53,504 bases of DNA from Chloroflexota bacterium (GCA_012514315.1 JAAZAN010000163.1:1-53504), one strand, 5' to 3'; positions 7,317-16,267 are shown, counted from the stretch's first letter. Numbers and translations: made by a program. Notes: generated from the letters alone by a model not told the origin.

Positions 7317-8411
7317 ATGGCATCCACTGGTTCGGACTTGCCCGACATAATGAAGGCCGTCGTATGCCACGGCGCCGAGGATTACCGCCTGGAGGAGGTG
7401 ACTGTACCGCGCGTGGGGCCTGGCGAGGTGATGGTCAAGGTCCTGGGTGTCGGCCTGTGCGCCAGCGACATGAAATGCTATACAGGCGCCCCACTCTTCT
7501 GGGGCAGCGAGGAACACACGGGCTATTGCCAGCCGCCCGTTATCCCCGGCCACGAGTTCGTCGGTCGCGTCGTTGCCCTTGGAGACGGCGCCGCTGAGAA
7601 GTACGGCCTGGCGATTGGCGACCTTGCCATCTCTGAACAGATCGTCGCCTGCGGTCACTGCCGATTCTGCCAGAGGGGCCAGTACTGGATGTGCCAATTC
7701 GGCGACGTGTACGGGTTCCGCCAGAATGCCTTCGGCGCTATGGCGGAGTACATGAAGTTTCCCACGCAGGCTCGCAATCACAAGGTACCGGAGAACCTGC
7801 CCATTGAGCAGGCGGTCTTCATCGAACCGTTGTCCTGCTCAATCCACGCCGTCCAGCGCGGAGAGATCGAGTTCGGCGACACAGTCGTCATCGCCGGATG
7901 CGGGCCCCTCGGGCTCGGAATGGTCGCGGCCGCACGTCTCAAGAACCCTGGCTGCCTTATCGCCCTCGACCTGCGTGACGCGCGCCTGGAGATCGCGCGC
8001 CACTGCGGCGCCGACCTGACGCTCAACCCGGCAAAGGTGGACGTCGTCGAGGAGATCCGTCGCATGACCGACGGATACGGCTGCGACGTCTACATCGAGG
8101 CCACCGGCGCGCCCCAATCGGTCAGCCAGGGCCTGCAGATGATCCGCAAGCTGGGCACGTTCGTGGAGTTCAGTGTCATGAGCAAGCCTGCCGCCGTTGA
8201 CTGGACGATCATCGGCGACGAGAAGGAGCTCACGATTCACGGATCACACCTGGGGCCTTACTGCTACCCACTGGCCATTGATATGCTCGTCAAGGAACAG
8301 ATCCCCGTCGATGAGATTGTGACCCACCAGTTGCCGTTGACCGAGTTCGAGAGAGCCATCGAGCTCGCGGTCTCCGGTGAAGACGCGATCAAGATCATGC
8401 TCATCCCATGA
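7317..8411 (+). CDS. Zinc-dependent medium-chain alcohol dehydrogenase, L-threitol/erythritol dehydrogenase-like
   Basis: A 364-residue MDR enzyme. Catalytic zinc ligands are C48, H79 and E80 (PGHEFVG). Structural zinc ligands C112, C115, C118 and C126 are all present. The Rossmann motif is GCGPLGLG, followed by an acidic strand (LDLRD), which points to NAD(H). The pattern DMKCYTGAPLFWG and the QIVACGHCRFCQRGQYWMC region resemble the four-carbon polyol dehydrogenases that oxidise L-threitol or erythritol; a sorbitol or threonine dehydrogenase is the alternative. AGGAAG at 7305-7310 supports this start over the Met 11 codons later. YbjN follows 48 bases downstream. Confidence 0.87.
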   Translation: MASTGSDLPDIMKAVVCHGAEDYRLEEVTVPRVGPGEVMVKVLGVGLCASDMKCYTGAPLFWGSEEHTGYCQPPVIPGHEFVGRVVALGDGAAEKYGLAIGDLAISEQIVACGHCRFCQRGQYWMCQFGDVYGFRQNAFGAMAEYMKFPTQARNHKVPENLPIEQAVFIEPLSCSIHAVQRGEIEFGDTVVIAGCGPLGLGMVAAARLKNPGCLIALDLRDARLEIARHCGADLTLNPAKVDVVEEIRRMTDGYGCDVYIEATGAPQSVSQGLQMIRKLGTFVEFSVMSKPAAVDWTIIGDEKELTIHGSHLGPYCYPLAIDMLVKEQIPVDEIVTHQLPLTEFERAIELAVSGEDAIKIMLIP

Positions 8412-8459
8412 TTACCATACGGACCTGGATATAGACACAACTGGAGGGAGGAACTCACT

Positions 8460-8945
8460 GTGAACGAGACCCAAGAACCCAGCACCAACGGCCTACAAGC
8501 ATTTGAGACGCTCAGCCAGTTCCTTGAGCAAGATGGTTGGTACCCTCAGCAGTTGGAGGGGACGCACATCTTCCGCATGGGGTACGCAGGTACAAACGGT
8601 CAGTGTGTGTGTTACGCTCAGATCGCGGTAGATGCCGAACAGTTTATGTTCTACGTCGTCGGTCCAGTCAAAACGCCGGAGGATGCTCGCCTACGCGTAG
8701 CGGAGTTCGTGGCCCGCGCGAACTACGGGCTCCGCATCGGAAATTTCGAGCTGGACTTCAACGACGGAGAGGTCCGCTACAAGAGCAGCATTGACTTCGA
8801 AGAAGCGACGCTCACGCCCGCGCTGATCCGGAATGCGATGTACCCAGCGGTACAGACTATGGATCACTATCTCGCTGGCTTGATGGCCGTCACGTACGGG
8901 GGCAAGACGCCCGCGGAGGCGATTTCCGAGATTGAAGGAAAGTGA
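8460..8945 (+). CDS. YbjN-domain protein
   Basis: A 161-residue soluble protein with a YbjN-type fold (an alpha/beta domain related to type III secretion chaperones, often annotated as a putative sensory transduction regulator). The GTG start has GGAGGGAGG upstream (8442-8450). The region FMFYVVGPVKTPEDARLRVAEF and the strand pair NFELDFNDGEVRYKSSI are characteristic of the family. Molecular function is unknown in most members. It is probably co-transcribed with the upstream dehydrogenase. Confidence 0.7.
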   Translation: MNETQEPSTNGLQAFETLSQFLEQDGWYPQQLEGTHIFRMGYAGTNGQCVCYAQIAVDAEQFMFYVVGPVKTPEDARLRVAEFVARANYGLRIGNFELDFNDGEVRYKSSIDFEEATLTPALIRNAMYPAVQTMDHYLAGLMAVTYGGKTPAEAISEIEGK

Positions 8946-8953
8946 ACGTTCAC
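8942..8953. repeat. 12-base perfect palindrome GTGAACGTTCAC
   Basis: A perfect palindrome that overlaps the YbjN stop codon and lies about 57 bases upstream of the Asp-box membrane protein. It could be an operator half-pair for that gene. No partner copy was noticed elsewhere in the window. Confidence 0.3.
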
Positions 8954-9009
8954 ATCGTGCGCTCACAGGAGCCACATCAAACACGCCTCGTTCATGAGAG
9001 GAAGTGAGA

Positions 9010-10470
9010 GTGCCTATGAACTCCTATCGAGCACCCAACAGGGCGCTGCGGGCTCTGGCACATCCCGTCACCCTCGGGGCCATTCTTCTCCTCGCCCTCA
9101 ACGACCATCTGTGGCGACGCGTTTGGCCCTCCTGGTTGACGGGCAAGCTGAGTGATGCGGCCTGGCTCTCGTTCGCCCCTCTGCTCACGGCAGCGCTGAT
9201 TTCGTGGATTGCCCCCCTGAGAATCCGTCGGCGCGAGCGTTGGGTCATCATCGCCGCAATCGTACTGACCGGGTGCACTTTCGCCTCAATCAAGACACTG
9301 CCGATCGCGCACCACCTTTTCGCGGAGACGTGGGAGCGACTCCTAAGTTGGCGACCGGCGCTCCTGCGCGACACCTCCGACTTGCTGATGCTCCCATTCC
9401 TGGGCGTTGCCTGGCTAGTGTGGAAAGCAGCCGCCGTGCGCCCCGCACCCAGCCCTCGTCGGGCGGCGCTGGTCATCTCCGCCGCCACACTCCTGTCGAT
9501 GGCCAACGCCGGTCCTCCAATGTACGGTATCTCCAGGGTCGTCCTGGATACCGATGGCCGCCTGGTCACTCACACCGGCTACGCTGCCTTCGAAAGTGAT
9601 GATGGTGGTCTGTCGTGGCGAGATCTGCCAGCCCAGGCAGCCGATCTACCACCCGAACCGGCCCACAGAGCCCCATGGACGCTCGCAACATCGGAACAGG
9701 AGGTCTTCCGGTTCAGCCCGGGGTCCGGCATCGAGCGATCGACCGATGGCGGTGCGACGTGGACGAACGAGATCCACTTGTCGAACGAGGACGCACGCAC
9801 CGCGTTCAACCGCAAGTTCGCGGCCGCCACCGTGGTCAACGCAGTGGGACCGATGGATGCGGTCGTTCATCCCACTAGCGGAAACCTGATCGTCGCGATG
9901 GGCCCGGAGGGCGTTCTCGTGCGCCGACCGGACGGCGACTGGCAATGGGTAGGTGTTGGCAGCTACCGTACGGCTGAGCTCAACAGCCCCAAACAGATCG
10001 TTCCTCTTCTTCAGGGCGAAATCGGGTTGGCAGTGATCCTGATTGCTCTGACTGTAGGCGCTGTTGCCTGGCGCCTCGGGCGCTGGTGGGTCAACCTGCT
10101 CGCGGTGCTAGCCTGGGCGTGCTGGATCGCCACACTCTTCGCCACTCCACCCGCGTTGACCAGCGGCTACGACGTAGTATTCACGCTCGGTTTCATGCTC
10201 GCAGCAGGATTTCTTGCGTTGTTCGTCGCTATCTTTCGAGCGGTCCAACTGTACCGCATCTTGCCCGCTCTGATCTGGCGAGCGCTTGCGTTCGGTGGTG
10301 TAGCGGCCGTCGCCTTCGTTCTGCCATTTCTGCTCTGGGCAACCGGTGGAATCTGGCTCTACTGGGTGGCTCGACTCGTGTCCCTGCTCGCAGCGATCGT
10401 TAGTGTGCTTCTTGGCGAGCGCGTTCTGACAGCAGGATCGGCAAGAACGACGCTGCCCGCTCCGGGTTGA
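9010..10470 (+). CDS. Membrane protein with a central Asp-box (BNR) exocytoplasmic domain
   Basis: About 486 residues. Roughly five N-terminal membrane segments (residues ~10-165) are followed by a soluble domain (~170-335) and five more membrane segments to the C-terminus. The soluble domain contains two Asp-box motifs, SDDGGLSW and STDGGATW, as found in beta-propeller sialidase-like proteins, but two copies are too few for a full propeller. Start candidates are GTG 9004, GTG 9010 and ATG 9016; the AGAGGAAG at 8997-9004 best fits 9010. It has no recognisable enzymatic motif. I do not know the function. Confidence 0.68.
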   Translation: MPMNSYRAPNRALRALAHPVTLGAILLLALNDHLWRRVWPSWLTGKLSDAAWLSFAPLLTAALISWIAPLRIRRRERWVIIAAIVLTGCTFASIKTLPIAHHLFAETWERLLSWRPALLRDTSDLLMLPFLGVAWLVWKAAAVRPAPSPRRAALVISAATLLSMANAGPPMYGISRVVLDTDGRLVTHTGYAAFESDDGGLSWRDLPAQAADLPPEPAHRAPWTLATSEQEVFRFSPGSGIERSTDGGATWTNEIHLSNEDARTAFNRKFAAATVVNAVGPMDAVVHPTSGNLIVAMGPEGVLVRRPDGDWQWVGVGSYRTAELNSPKQIVPLLQGEIGLAVILIALTVGAVAWRLGRWWVNLLAVLAWACWIATLFATPPALTSGYDVVFTLGFMLAAGFLALFVAIFRAVQLYRILPALIWRALAFGGVAAVAFVLPFLLWATGGIWLYWVARLVSLLAAIVSVLLGERVLTAGSARTTLPAPG

Positions 10471-10494
10471 CAATTGGCCCAAGTATGATAGCAT
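10467..10494 (+). promoter_or_regulatory. Promoter candidate upstream of the antiporter leader
   Basis: TTGACA (10467-10472, overlapping the preceding stop codon), a 16-base spacer and TAGCAT (10489-10494). The -35 box is perfect; the -10 box matches 4/6. It would start a transcript that runs into the small ORF and the terminator at 10679-10716. Confidence 0.42.
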
Positions 10495-10551
10495 GCCGTT
10501 CGATGAACAGCTGGATGGGATGATACATCCGACCCGTTAGGAACCCACGAG

Positions 10552-10656
10552 ATGACACTCACCTATTACGTCCTACCTACTCATCCGATTGAGGATGATC
10601 CTGAAGGGAAATCAGGCGCTCTGGTGCGCGGGAGGTCGCGCTACAGAATGACCTGA
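10552..10656 (+). CDS. Candidate small ORF (34 aa) in the antiporter leader
   Basis: An ATG-initiated frame of 34 codons encoding a protein that begins MTLTYYVLPTHPIEDD and ends RGRSRYRMT. TAGGAAC lies about 10 bases upstream. It resembles nothing I know. Its placement between a promoter-like element and a strong terminator, ahead of a transporter gene, is the only reason to list it; it could be a leader peptide, a small protein or chance. Confidence 0.25.
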   Translation: MTLTYYVLPTHPIEDDPEGKSGALVRGRSRYRMT

Positions 10657-10678
10657 CGTTCGTGCATGCCTGCATGCC

Positions 10679-10716
10679 AAAACGGGGGCCACAGATCATT
10701 CTGTGGCCCCCGTTTT
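10679..10716 (+). terminator. Strong intrinsic terminator/attenuator before the antiporter
   Basis: A perfect 16-base-pair stem, AAAACGGGGGCCACAG (10679-10694) against its complement (10701-10716), with loop ATCATT. The stem ends in TTTT and continues GTTATG. It lies 54 bases upstream of the antiporter ATG, with no obvious promoter in between. Confidence 0.8.
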
Positions 10717-10770
10717 GTTATGTACCAAGTGGTTCACAGCCAACGTCTGCCGGAAGAAGGGAATAACGCG

Positions 10771-11796
10771 ATGCTTACTCAAAATCTTTGGATCAATGCT
10801 ATGGGCGGTGTGATTGCCATCGCGCTGCTCGTTATCAGCGCCGATATCGCCGTCAGGAAACTGACTGGCCTGGCGAGTTACTTCCGGCTTTCGACTACAT
10901 TTATGGGCGTCACTATCGTATCGCTGGCCACGAGTATCCCGGAGATCGTCGCACATTTCACTGCGTCGGTCGGCATCCTGACCGGCTCGCTCGATCGCCA
11001 GATCGGGTCGGCTATCGTGCTCGGCTCCAACATCGGCTCCGACGTAGTCCAGCAGACGCTCATTATGGCCATCGTAGTGTTCATCGCTGGCACGCTCCAT
11101 TTCCGCCGGTACTTCCTCGCCAAGAGCATGATCCCCATGATCGGTACGACGCTCATGTGCCTCGTTCTGGGCTGGGATCGTCACTACTCGCGCCTGGACG
11201 GGCTGATCCTGTTCGGCGCCTTTCTCGGTTATCTCTACTATCTCTACGTAGACGAACGGAAGCACTACCGGGAGGAGGATCACGGATTCTCGGAGGACGG
11301 CGAGAAGCCAGCAGGCATGCCGGGATCTCGACGCGAGGCGCTCCGCGACGGCGCCATCGCCATCGGCGCGCTTGTGGTCACCGTTGTCAGCGCGATGGTC
11401 GCACTGCGAATCACAGAGGACATCGTGGTCCGCACCGGAATTGGCGGGTCGCTAATCGGCGTTCTGACACTGGGCGTCGCGTCGGCGCTGCCGGAGCTGA
11501 TCACCGCCGTGTCTGGCATCCGCAATGGCGACCACGGCATTCCTTTGGGGACGTTGGTCGGAAGCAACATCACCAATCCACTCGTTGCCATCGGCGGTGG
11601 CGCGCTAATCTCCACCTACTGGGTACCGGGGCCACTCGTGCTCTGGGACCTTCCCTGGGAGGCTATCACCGGCGCGATGCTCTGGGTCTACCTGTGGCTC
11701 AATAAGGGTCGGCTCGGCAAGGGCGGCGCATTCTACCTCATCGGACTCTACATCGCCTACGTCGTGCTGCGCACCGTCTTCTTCGCCGTGGACTGA
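10771..11796 (+). CDS. CaCA-family sodium/calcium (cation) antiporter
   Basis: A 341-residue integral membrane exchanger built from two homologous halves. The alpha-repeat signatures are SLATSIPEIV with GSNIGSDVVQ in the first half, and GVASALPELI with GSNITNPLVA in the second. These acidic and Asn residues bind the exchanged cations in Ca2+/Na+ (or H+) antiporters of the YrbG/CAX type. About ten helices are seen, with a hydrophilic central loop (~residues 160-185, DERKHYREEDHGF). The longer frame starting at 10666 would run through the terminator hairpin, so the ATG at 10771, preceded by GAAGAAGGG, is chosen. Expression may depend on readthrough of that hairpin. Confidence 0.88.
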   Translation: MLTQNLWINAMGGVIAIALLVISADIAVRKLTGLASYFRLSTTFMGVTIVSLATSIPEIVAHFTASVGILTGSLDRQIGSAIVLGSNIGSDVVQQTLIMAIVVFIAGTLHFRRYFLAKSMIPMIGTTLMCLVLGWDRHYSRLDGLILFGAFLGYLYYLYVDERKHYREEDHGFSEDGEKPAGMPGSRREALRDGAIAIGALVVTVVSAMVALRITEDIVVRTGIGGSLIGVLTLGVASALPELITAVSGIRNGDHGIPLGTLVGSNITNPLVAIGGGALISTYWVPGPLVLWDLPWEAITGAMLWVYLWLNKGRLGKGGAFYLIGLYIAYVVLRTVFFAVD

Positions 11797-11806
11797 GATC
11801 GCCGGC

Positions 11807-13087
11807 TCAACAGATCGGGTACGCACCGTGCTCCCGCACGGACTCCACCATCGCCAGGATATTCTCAGCCGGCGTCAGAGGCTGCACACAGTGCACTGGC
11901 GTGAATACAAATCCGCCGCCGGGCGCGAACGTGCGGATACGCTCCCGAACCTCGTGGCGAACATCGTCCGAACTGCCGAAGGGCAGTGTGTGCTGGGTGT
12001 CAACGCCTCCGCCGTAGAAGACTATCCGACCTCCGTAGCGCCGCTTCAACTCGACTGGGTCCATCCCCGCTGCAGAGCACTGCACCGGGTTCAGAATATC
12101 GAACCCCGCATCGATGAAGTCGTCGATCAGGTCTACCACCGATCCGCATGAGTGGATAAACGTCTTCCAGGTAGTATGCGCGTGCACCCAGTCATTGATC
12201 GCCTTATGGAACGGCTCGAACAGCAGATGATACGTCTTACGCGAGATGAACGGACCGGTCTGCATACCAAAATCCGTCCCTGTTAGGTAGACGATGGTTA
12301 CACGGTCACCCACCACACTGTAGATCCGCTCCAGATTGGTCAACGCAATCTCGCACTGTCGCTCGAACACCCGATGAATGTAGTCGCGCCGGGTCACCGT
12401 GCTGATATACCATTCCTCCACGTCGCGAATGCCGCGTGGGTTCTTCAACGCCGGGGCAGGCACCGCCGCAATATCGCCGAACCCTGTACCGCTGAACTTG
12501 GCCATGATCGCCTTATCAGTCCTCTCGTGGAGGCGATGTACTTCCGCCCCCAGGTGAGCCAGCTCCTCATCGGAGACCAGGCCGAACTCTTCCAGGTTAT
12601 CCGCTGGATCCAGCGACGCGTCATCAATGGGTGGCTGCCGGATGATGGCATCGAAGTACCAGCCGCCAGCCGGCATGCGCCCACTGGGCGGCACGGACTT
12701 GTCACCCCGCGGGTACTGCAGGAGATCTCCGTTGGGCTCCAGGTCGGTGTTGAAATCCTCGGGAACCAGCGCTGGTGTACCGTCAAACGTGGTCCATTCC
12801 TTCCAGCGATCCATGCTGAAGCCGAACGTGTTACCCCGCCCAGCCAGCTGAACCACATCCACACCCAATGCGTCCACCAGGTCCTGTGCCATCTCACCCA
12901 GCATCAGATATGGTCGGATGATCTTGACCGGGGTACCCGGCGCGTCCAGTCCCAGTGCTTGACGCAGCCGATAGACCGTGCTCACATGGATACCCGTCAC
13001 GCTGCTGCTGCCCATATCGAACGGCACGCGATCTGGTTCACGGTGTTCCAGCGCGGTCAGCACACGCTCTCTCGATGTCATCGCCAT
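11807..13087 (-). CDS. UroD/MtaA-family methyltransferase-like protein (complete zinc triad)
   Basis: A 426-residue protein of the uroporphyrinogen decarboxylase superfamily. It belongs with the methylcobalamin:acceptor methyltransferase branch (MtaA/MtbA/CmuA) rather than heme synthesis, as judged from the zinc-binding pattern. H312-x-C314 occurs in FIHSCGS, and a third ligand C400 occurs in the HCVQPLTPAENI segment. Known members transfer a methyl group between a corrinoid protein and a thiol. AGGAGA (within 13096-13101) precedes the ATG at 13087; the upstream in-frame ATG at 13102 lies before this site. No corrinoid protein gene is adjacent, and an own promoter faces it. The acceptor is unknown. 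Confidence 0.8.
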   Translation of the reverse strand: MAMTSRERVLTALEHREPDRVPFDMGSSSVTGIHVSTVYRLRQALGLDAPGTPVKIIRPYLMLGEMAQDLVDALGVDVVQLAGRGNTFGFSMDRWKEWTTFDGTPALVPEDFNTDLEPNGDLLQYPRGDKSVPPSGRMPAGGWYFDAIIRQPPIDDASLDPADNLEEFGLVSDEELAHLGAEVHRLHERTDKAIMAKFSGTGFGDIAAVPAPALKNPRGIRDVEEWYISTVTRRDYIHRVFERQCEIALTNLERIYSVVGDRVTIVYLTGTDFGMQTGPFISRKTYHLLFEPFHKAINDWVHAHTTWKTFIHSCGSVVDLIDDFIDAGFDILNPVQCSAAGMDPVELKRRYGGRIVFYGGGVDTQHTLPFGSSDDVRHEVRERIRTFAPGGGFVFTPVHCVQPLTPAENILAMVESVREHGAYPIC

Positions 13088-13147
13088 CAGCAGTCTCCTC
13101 ATACTGTAGGGCTCAGTACCCCGATATCGTCCATCTCCGACACGCCC

Positions 13148-13175
13148 ATTCTACCAGTGTCCACTGCCAGGACAA
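13148..13175 (-). promoter_or_regulatory. Promoter candidate for the UroD/MtaA-like gene
   Basis: On the minus strand TTGTCC (13170-13175), a 16-base spacer and TAGAAT (13148-13153), preceded by TGG (extended -10). It lies about 60 bases before the start. Confidence 0.5.
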
Positions 13176-13256
13176 ACCATCAACTGCGCGGCCCAATCTG
13201 CTCGAATGTCCCAACCCCCACGCCACAGACACTCCCCGGTACCCTTGCGTGGGTGC

Positions 13257-13285
13257 TTGTCCAGACCCCTGCCATGCGGTATAAT
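13257..13285 (+). promoter_or_regulatory. Promoter for the dinG operon
   Basis: TTGTCC (13257-13262), a 17-base spacer and a perfect TATAAT (13280-13285). The start near 13292 gives a leader of about 50 bases to the dinG ATG. Confidence 0.6.
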
Positions 13286-13342
13286 CACATCGCTGCGCAC
13301 CCTGGCCCGAATGCTGTCTGGCGCAGCTAGAAATGAGGACGC

Positions 13343-16267
13343 ATGCCGACAACCTATATCGCACTTGACCTGGAGACGACCGGCCTCGATTCCGAGCGGG
13401 ACGCTATCATCGAGGTCGGCGCGGTCAAGTTCCACGATGGCGCATCGCTGGACACCTTTTCCACGTTCGTCAACCCCGGGCGGCCCATCCCGCGCCCGAT
13501 CACGGAGCTTACCGGCATCCGCGATTCGGACGTGATCACCGCTCCGGACATCAAATTCGTTCTGCCTCGCCTGGCACGCTTCATCAAGGATGCGCCAATC
13601 ATCGGCCATAACGTGCAGTTCGACCTGGCCTTCTTAAGGCGCGCAAACCGGACCGGATCGCCTCTCTTTGGCAACCTCAACATCGACACCTTTGATCTAG
13701 CCGGTGTGATGATGCCTGAGGCTGAGCGCTATAGCCTGGGTGAACTGGCCCAGACTCTGGGTATCAAGATGGATCGGGCGCATCGCGCACTTGACGACGC
13801 AGTAGCCACCCAACAGCTGTTTGTCGCCCTCGTGCAGCGAGCGGCCGCCCTGCCCCCAAGACTCCTGCAGGAGCTGGCATTCCACGCAGAGCGGGCAGGA
13901 TGGGGTGCTGTAGCGTTCTTCCGCCAGGCCCTGGAGATGGCAGGGCGTCAGCCCACAAAGCGCGATGGACACAGTGCCACCACCGAGCTTTCGCCTGCCC
14001 CACTCCGACCACGCAAGGTCCGCCCACTCCAGCCCGTTGCTGAACGATCCGCTGTCGATGTGGATGAACTGGCGGGCTTCCTTGAAGGTGACGGGGCGTT
14101 CGACAGAACGTTCCCGCATTTTGAGCATCGTCCTCAACAGGTAGCGATGCTTCGGACAGTGGCACACGCGCTCAATGAGCAGAGACACATGTTAATCGAG
14201 GCCCCCACCGGCGTGGGCAAGTCACTCGCCTACCTGATTCCAGCGGTGCACTGGGCTGTGCAGAACGGAGAGCGGGTCGTCATCTCTACCAACACGATCA
14301 ATTTGCAGGAGCAGCTCCATCGCAAGGACCTGCCTGACGTCGCCAGGGTTCTTCCATTCGACTTCAACGCCACTGTGCTCAAGGGACGCTCGCACTATCT
14401 GTGCCCCAGCCGTCTGGAAACGATGCGACGGCGTGGTGTGCGTACGCCTGAGGAAGCGCGCGTTCTCGCCAAAGTGCTCGTCTGGCAGCTGAGCTCCACG
14501 GATGGTGATGGGGATGAGCTCTTCCTGCCCAGCCCCGTCGAGAAGGCCATCTGGGCCCGCCTATCTGCCGAATACGAGGGATGCGACCCCGAGCGCTGTC
14601 GCCGCTTCCAGACGGGGGACTGCTACTTCTACCGCGCCCGTCACGATGCTGAGAGCGCTCATCTCGTCATCGTCAATCATGCGCTGCTGCTGGCCGACAT
14701 CGCCGTCCAGAATCGAGCATTGCCCGAGTACAACTTTCTGATTGTCGACGAGGCGCATCATCTGGAGAATGCTACCACCAACGGCCTGAGCTTCGAGGTC
14801 GACCGCGTGACGATGCACCGGCAGTTGCAGGAAGCCGGCCTCGTTCAGGTAGATGGTCGCGTCACGGGGTTGATCGCCGAGGTCCTGGGCGCCTGCCAGC
14901 AGGCACGACTTCCTGCCCAGATCACGGAACAGATCGAGATGTTCGTAGGCAAGATCGGTATCGCCACAGCACGCGCCATTCAGCAGCTAGATTCATTCTT
15001 CGACCGCCTCAACGAGTTCGTCGAGGAACAGAAAGAGGGCAGAAGCAGCCAGTACGCATTCCGTATCAGGATCACGCAAGGTCTGCGCGCTCAGCCTTCC
15101 TGGGAGAGTATCGAGATTGCCTGGGACGATGCCAACGTCCCACTGGCTGCGGGGATCGATGGGCTACAGCGGCTCGCAGGCGGCCTGGAGGACCTGGCAG
15201 AGGCGGAAATCCCCAATAGCGAGGACCTTCAGGCCCAGTTGATTGGGCTGTCGCGCCGGCTGGCGGAGGCACAGGGCCAGCTCAATCAGATGATCACGCA
15301 GCCATCGCGCAACCGGATATACTGGATGGAGACGCGGCCTGGGAGCAACACGATCACACTCTTCTCGGCGCCGCTGCACGTCGGCCCGCTGGTCCAGGAA
15401 CATCTCTTTCACAAGAAGGAGTGCGTCATCCTCACCTCGGCTACACTACGCACAAATGGCACATTCGACTACGTGCGCGAGCGGCTCAGCGCCTGGGACG
15501 CGGATGATCTGGCCGTTGGTTCGCCATTCGACTACGCCTCTTCCACACTGGTCTACCTTGTCGACGATGTACCCGAACCGAATCAGCCCGGCTATCAGCG
15601 CACCGTCGATCAGGGTATGACGGCGCTCTTCAGGGCCACCGGCGGGCGGGCTCTGGCGCTGTTCACATCCTACAACCAACTGCGCACCACTTACAACGCC
15701 ATACGCGCCCCATTGGAGCGGGCAGGAATCACCGTCGAGGCCCAGGGTGAGGGGGTCTCGCGCCAGCAGTTGCTCGAGAACTTCCGCGCAGGTGAACGCA
15801 GGGTTCTCCTGGGGACACGCAGTTTCTGGGAGGGGGTAGATGTGCGCGGTGAAGCTTTGAGCTGCCTGGCCATTGCCAAGCTGCCGTTTGACGTCCCGTC
15901 CGATCCGGTCTTCGCAGCACGGGCGGAGACGTTCGATGAGCCGTTTTTCGAGTACGCAGTACCGGAGACAATCCTGCGGTTTCTGCAGGGCTTCGGGCGG
16001 CTGATTCGTACCCGCGATGACCGCGGCGTCGTCGCGGTGTTCGACACCCGCCTGATCACAAAGAGCTATGGGGAGCTCTTCATCAACTCGCTTCCTGAAC
16101 CCACGGTGCGCCGTGGACCTTTGACCATGCTGCCCAAGGCCGCAGCAGAATGGCTGAGTGGGGACAACAGGCTGGAGCACGATCCCGTACAGGATCGCGA
16201 GGGCCCAACATCAATCCCACACTATCGTGCTTCGACAAGAGAGCTGAGCTATGAATGGGAATCGTAA
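13343..16267 (+). CDS. dinG: DinG-type helicase fused to a DnaQ-like 3'-5' exonuclease
   Basis: A 974-residue two-domain DNA repair protein. Residues ~1-170 are a DEDD exonuclease: D9 and E11 in ALDLETTG, IGHNVQFD, and HRALDDA. Residues ~250-940 are an XPD-like superfamily 2 helicase with Walker A APTGVGKS (K293), DEAH at 469-472 and the C-terminal GFGRLIRTRDDRG. Cysteines C354, C414, C419 and C427 are placed like the four ligands of the [4Fe-4S] cluster of Fe-S helicases. Such proteins unwind D-loops, R-loops and forked DNA. GAGGA precedes the ATG. It has its own promoter and overlaps the next gene by 17 bases. Confidence 0.93.
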   Translation: MPTTYIALDLETTGLDSERDAIIEVGAVKFHDGASLDTFSTFVNPGRPIPRPITELTGIRDSDVITAPDIKFVLPRLARFIKDAPIIGHNVQFDLAFLRRANRTGSPLFGNLNIDTFDLAGVMMPEAERYSLGELAQTLGIKMDRAHRALDDAVATQQLFVALVQRAAALPPRLLQELAFHAERAGWGAVAFFRQALEMAGRQPTKRDGHSATTELSPAPLRPRKVRPLQPVAERSAVDVDELAGFLEGDGAFDRTFPHFEHRPQQVAMLRTVAHALNEQRHMLIEAPTGVGKSLAYLIPAVHWAVQNGERVVISTNTINLQEQLHRKDLPDVARVLPFDFNATVLKGRSHYLCPSRLETMRRRGVRTPEEARVLAKVLVWQLSSTDGDGDELFLPSPVEKAIWARLSAEYEGCDPERCRRFQTGDCYFYRARHDAESAHLVIVNHALLLADIAVQNRALPEYNFLIVDEAHHLENATTNGLSFEVDRVTMHRQLQEAGLVQVDGRVTGLIAEVLGACQQARLPAQITEQIEMFVGKIGIATARAIQQLDSFFDRLNEFVEEQKEGRSSQYAFRIRITQGLRAQPSWESIEIAWDDANVPLAAGIDGLQRLAGGLEDLAEAEIPNSEDLQAQLIGLSRRLAEAQGQLNQMITQPSRNRIYWMETRPGSNTITLFSAPLHVGPLVQEHLFHKKECVILTSATLRTNGTFDYVRERLSAWDADDLAVGSPFDYASSTLVYLVDDVPEPNQPGYQRTVDQGMTALFRATGGRALALFTSYNQLRTTYNAIRAPLERAGITVEAQGEGVSRQQLLENFRAGERRVLLGTRSFWEGVDVRGEALSCLAIAKLPFDVPSDPVFAARAETFDEPFFEYAVPETILRFLQGFGRLIRTRDDRGVVAVFDTRLITKSYGELFINSLPEPTVRRGPLTMLPKAAAEWLSGDNRLEHDPVQDREGPTSIPHYRASTRELSYEWES

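Noticed and set aside
10666-10770. 35-codon N-terminal extension of the antiporter
   Set aside because: It would translate through the terminator hairpin and adds a non-membrane leader unlike CaCA proteins.
10471-10770. Known manganese (yybP-ykoY) or magnesium riboswitch in the antiporter leader
   Set aside because: I could not find the conserved core sequences of these classes by eye; only the terminator and a small ORF are supported.
11807-13087. Heme-pathway uroporphyrinogen decarboxylase
   Set aside because: The HxC plus third-Cys zinc pattern belongs to the methyltransferase branch; no other heme genes are nearby and the other two copies are even more divergent.
11807-13330. Plus-strand frames opposite the UroD-like gene, including a 318-codon frame at 12374
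   Set aside because: They lie antisense to a gene with a complete zinc triad and ribosome binding site, and their composition is His/Arg/Pro-rich as usual for antisense shadows.
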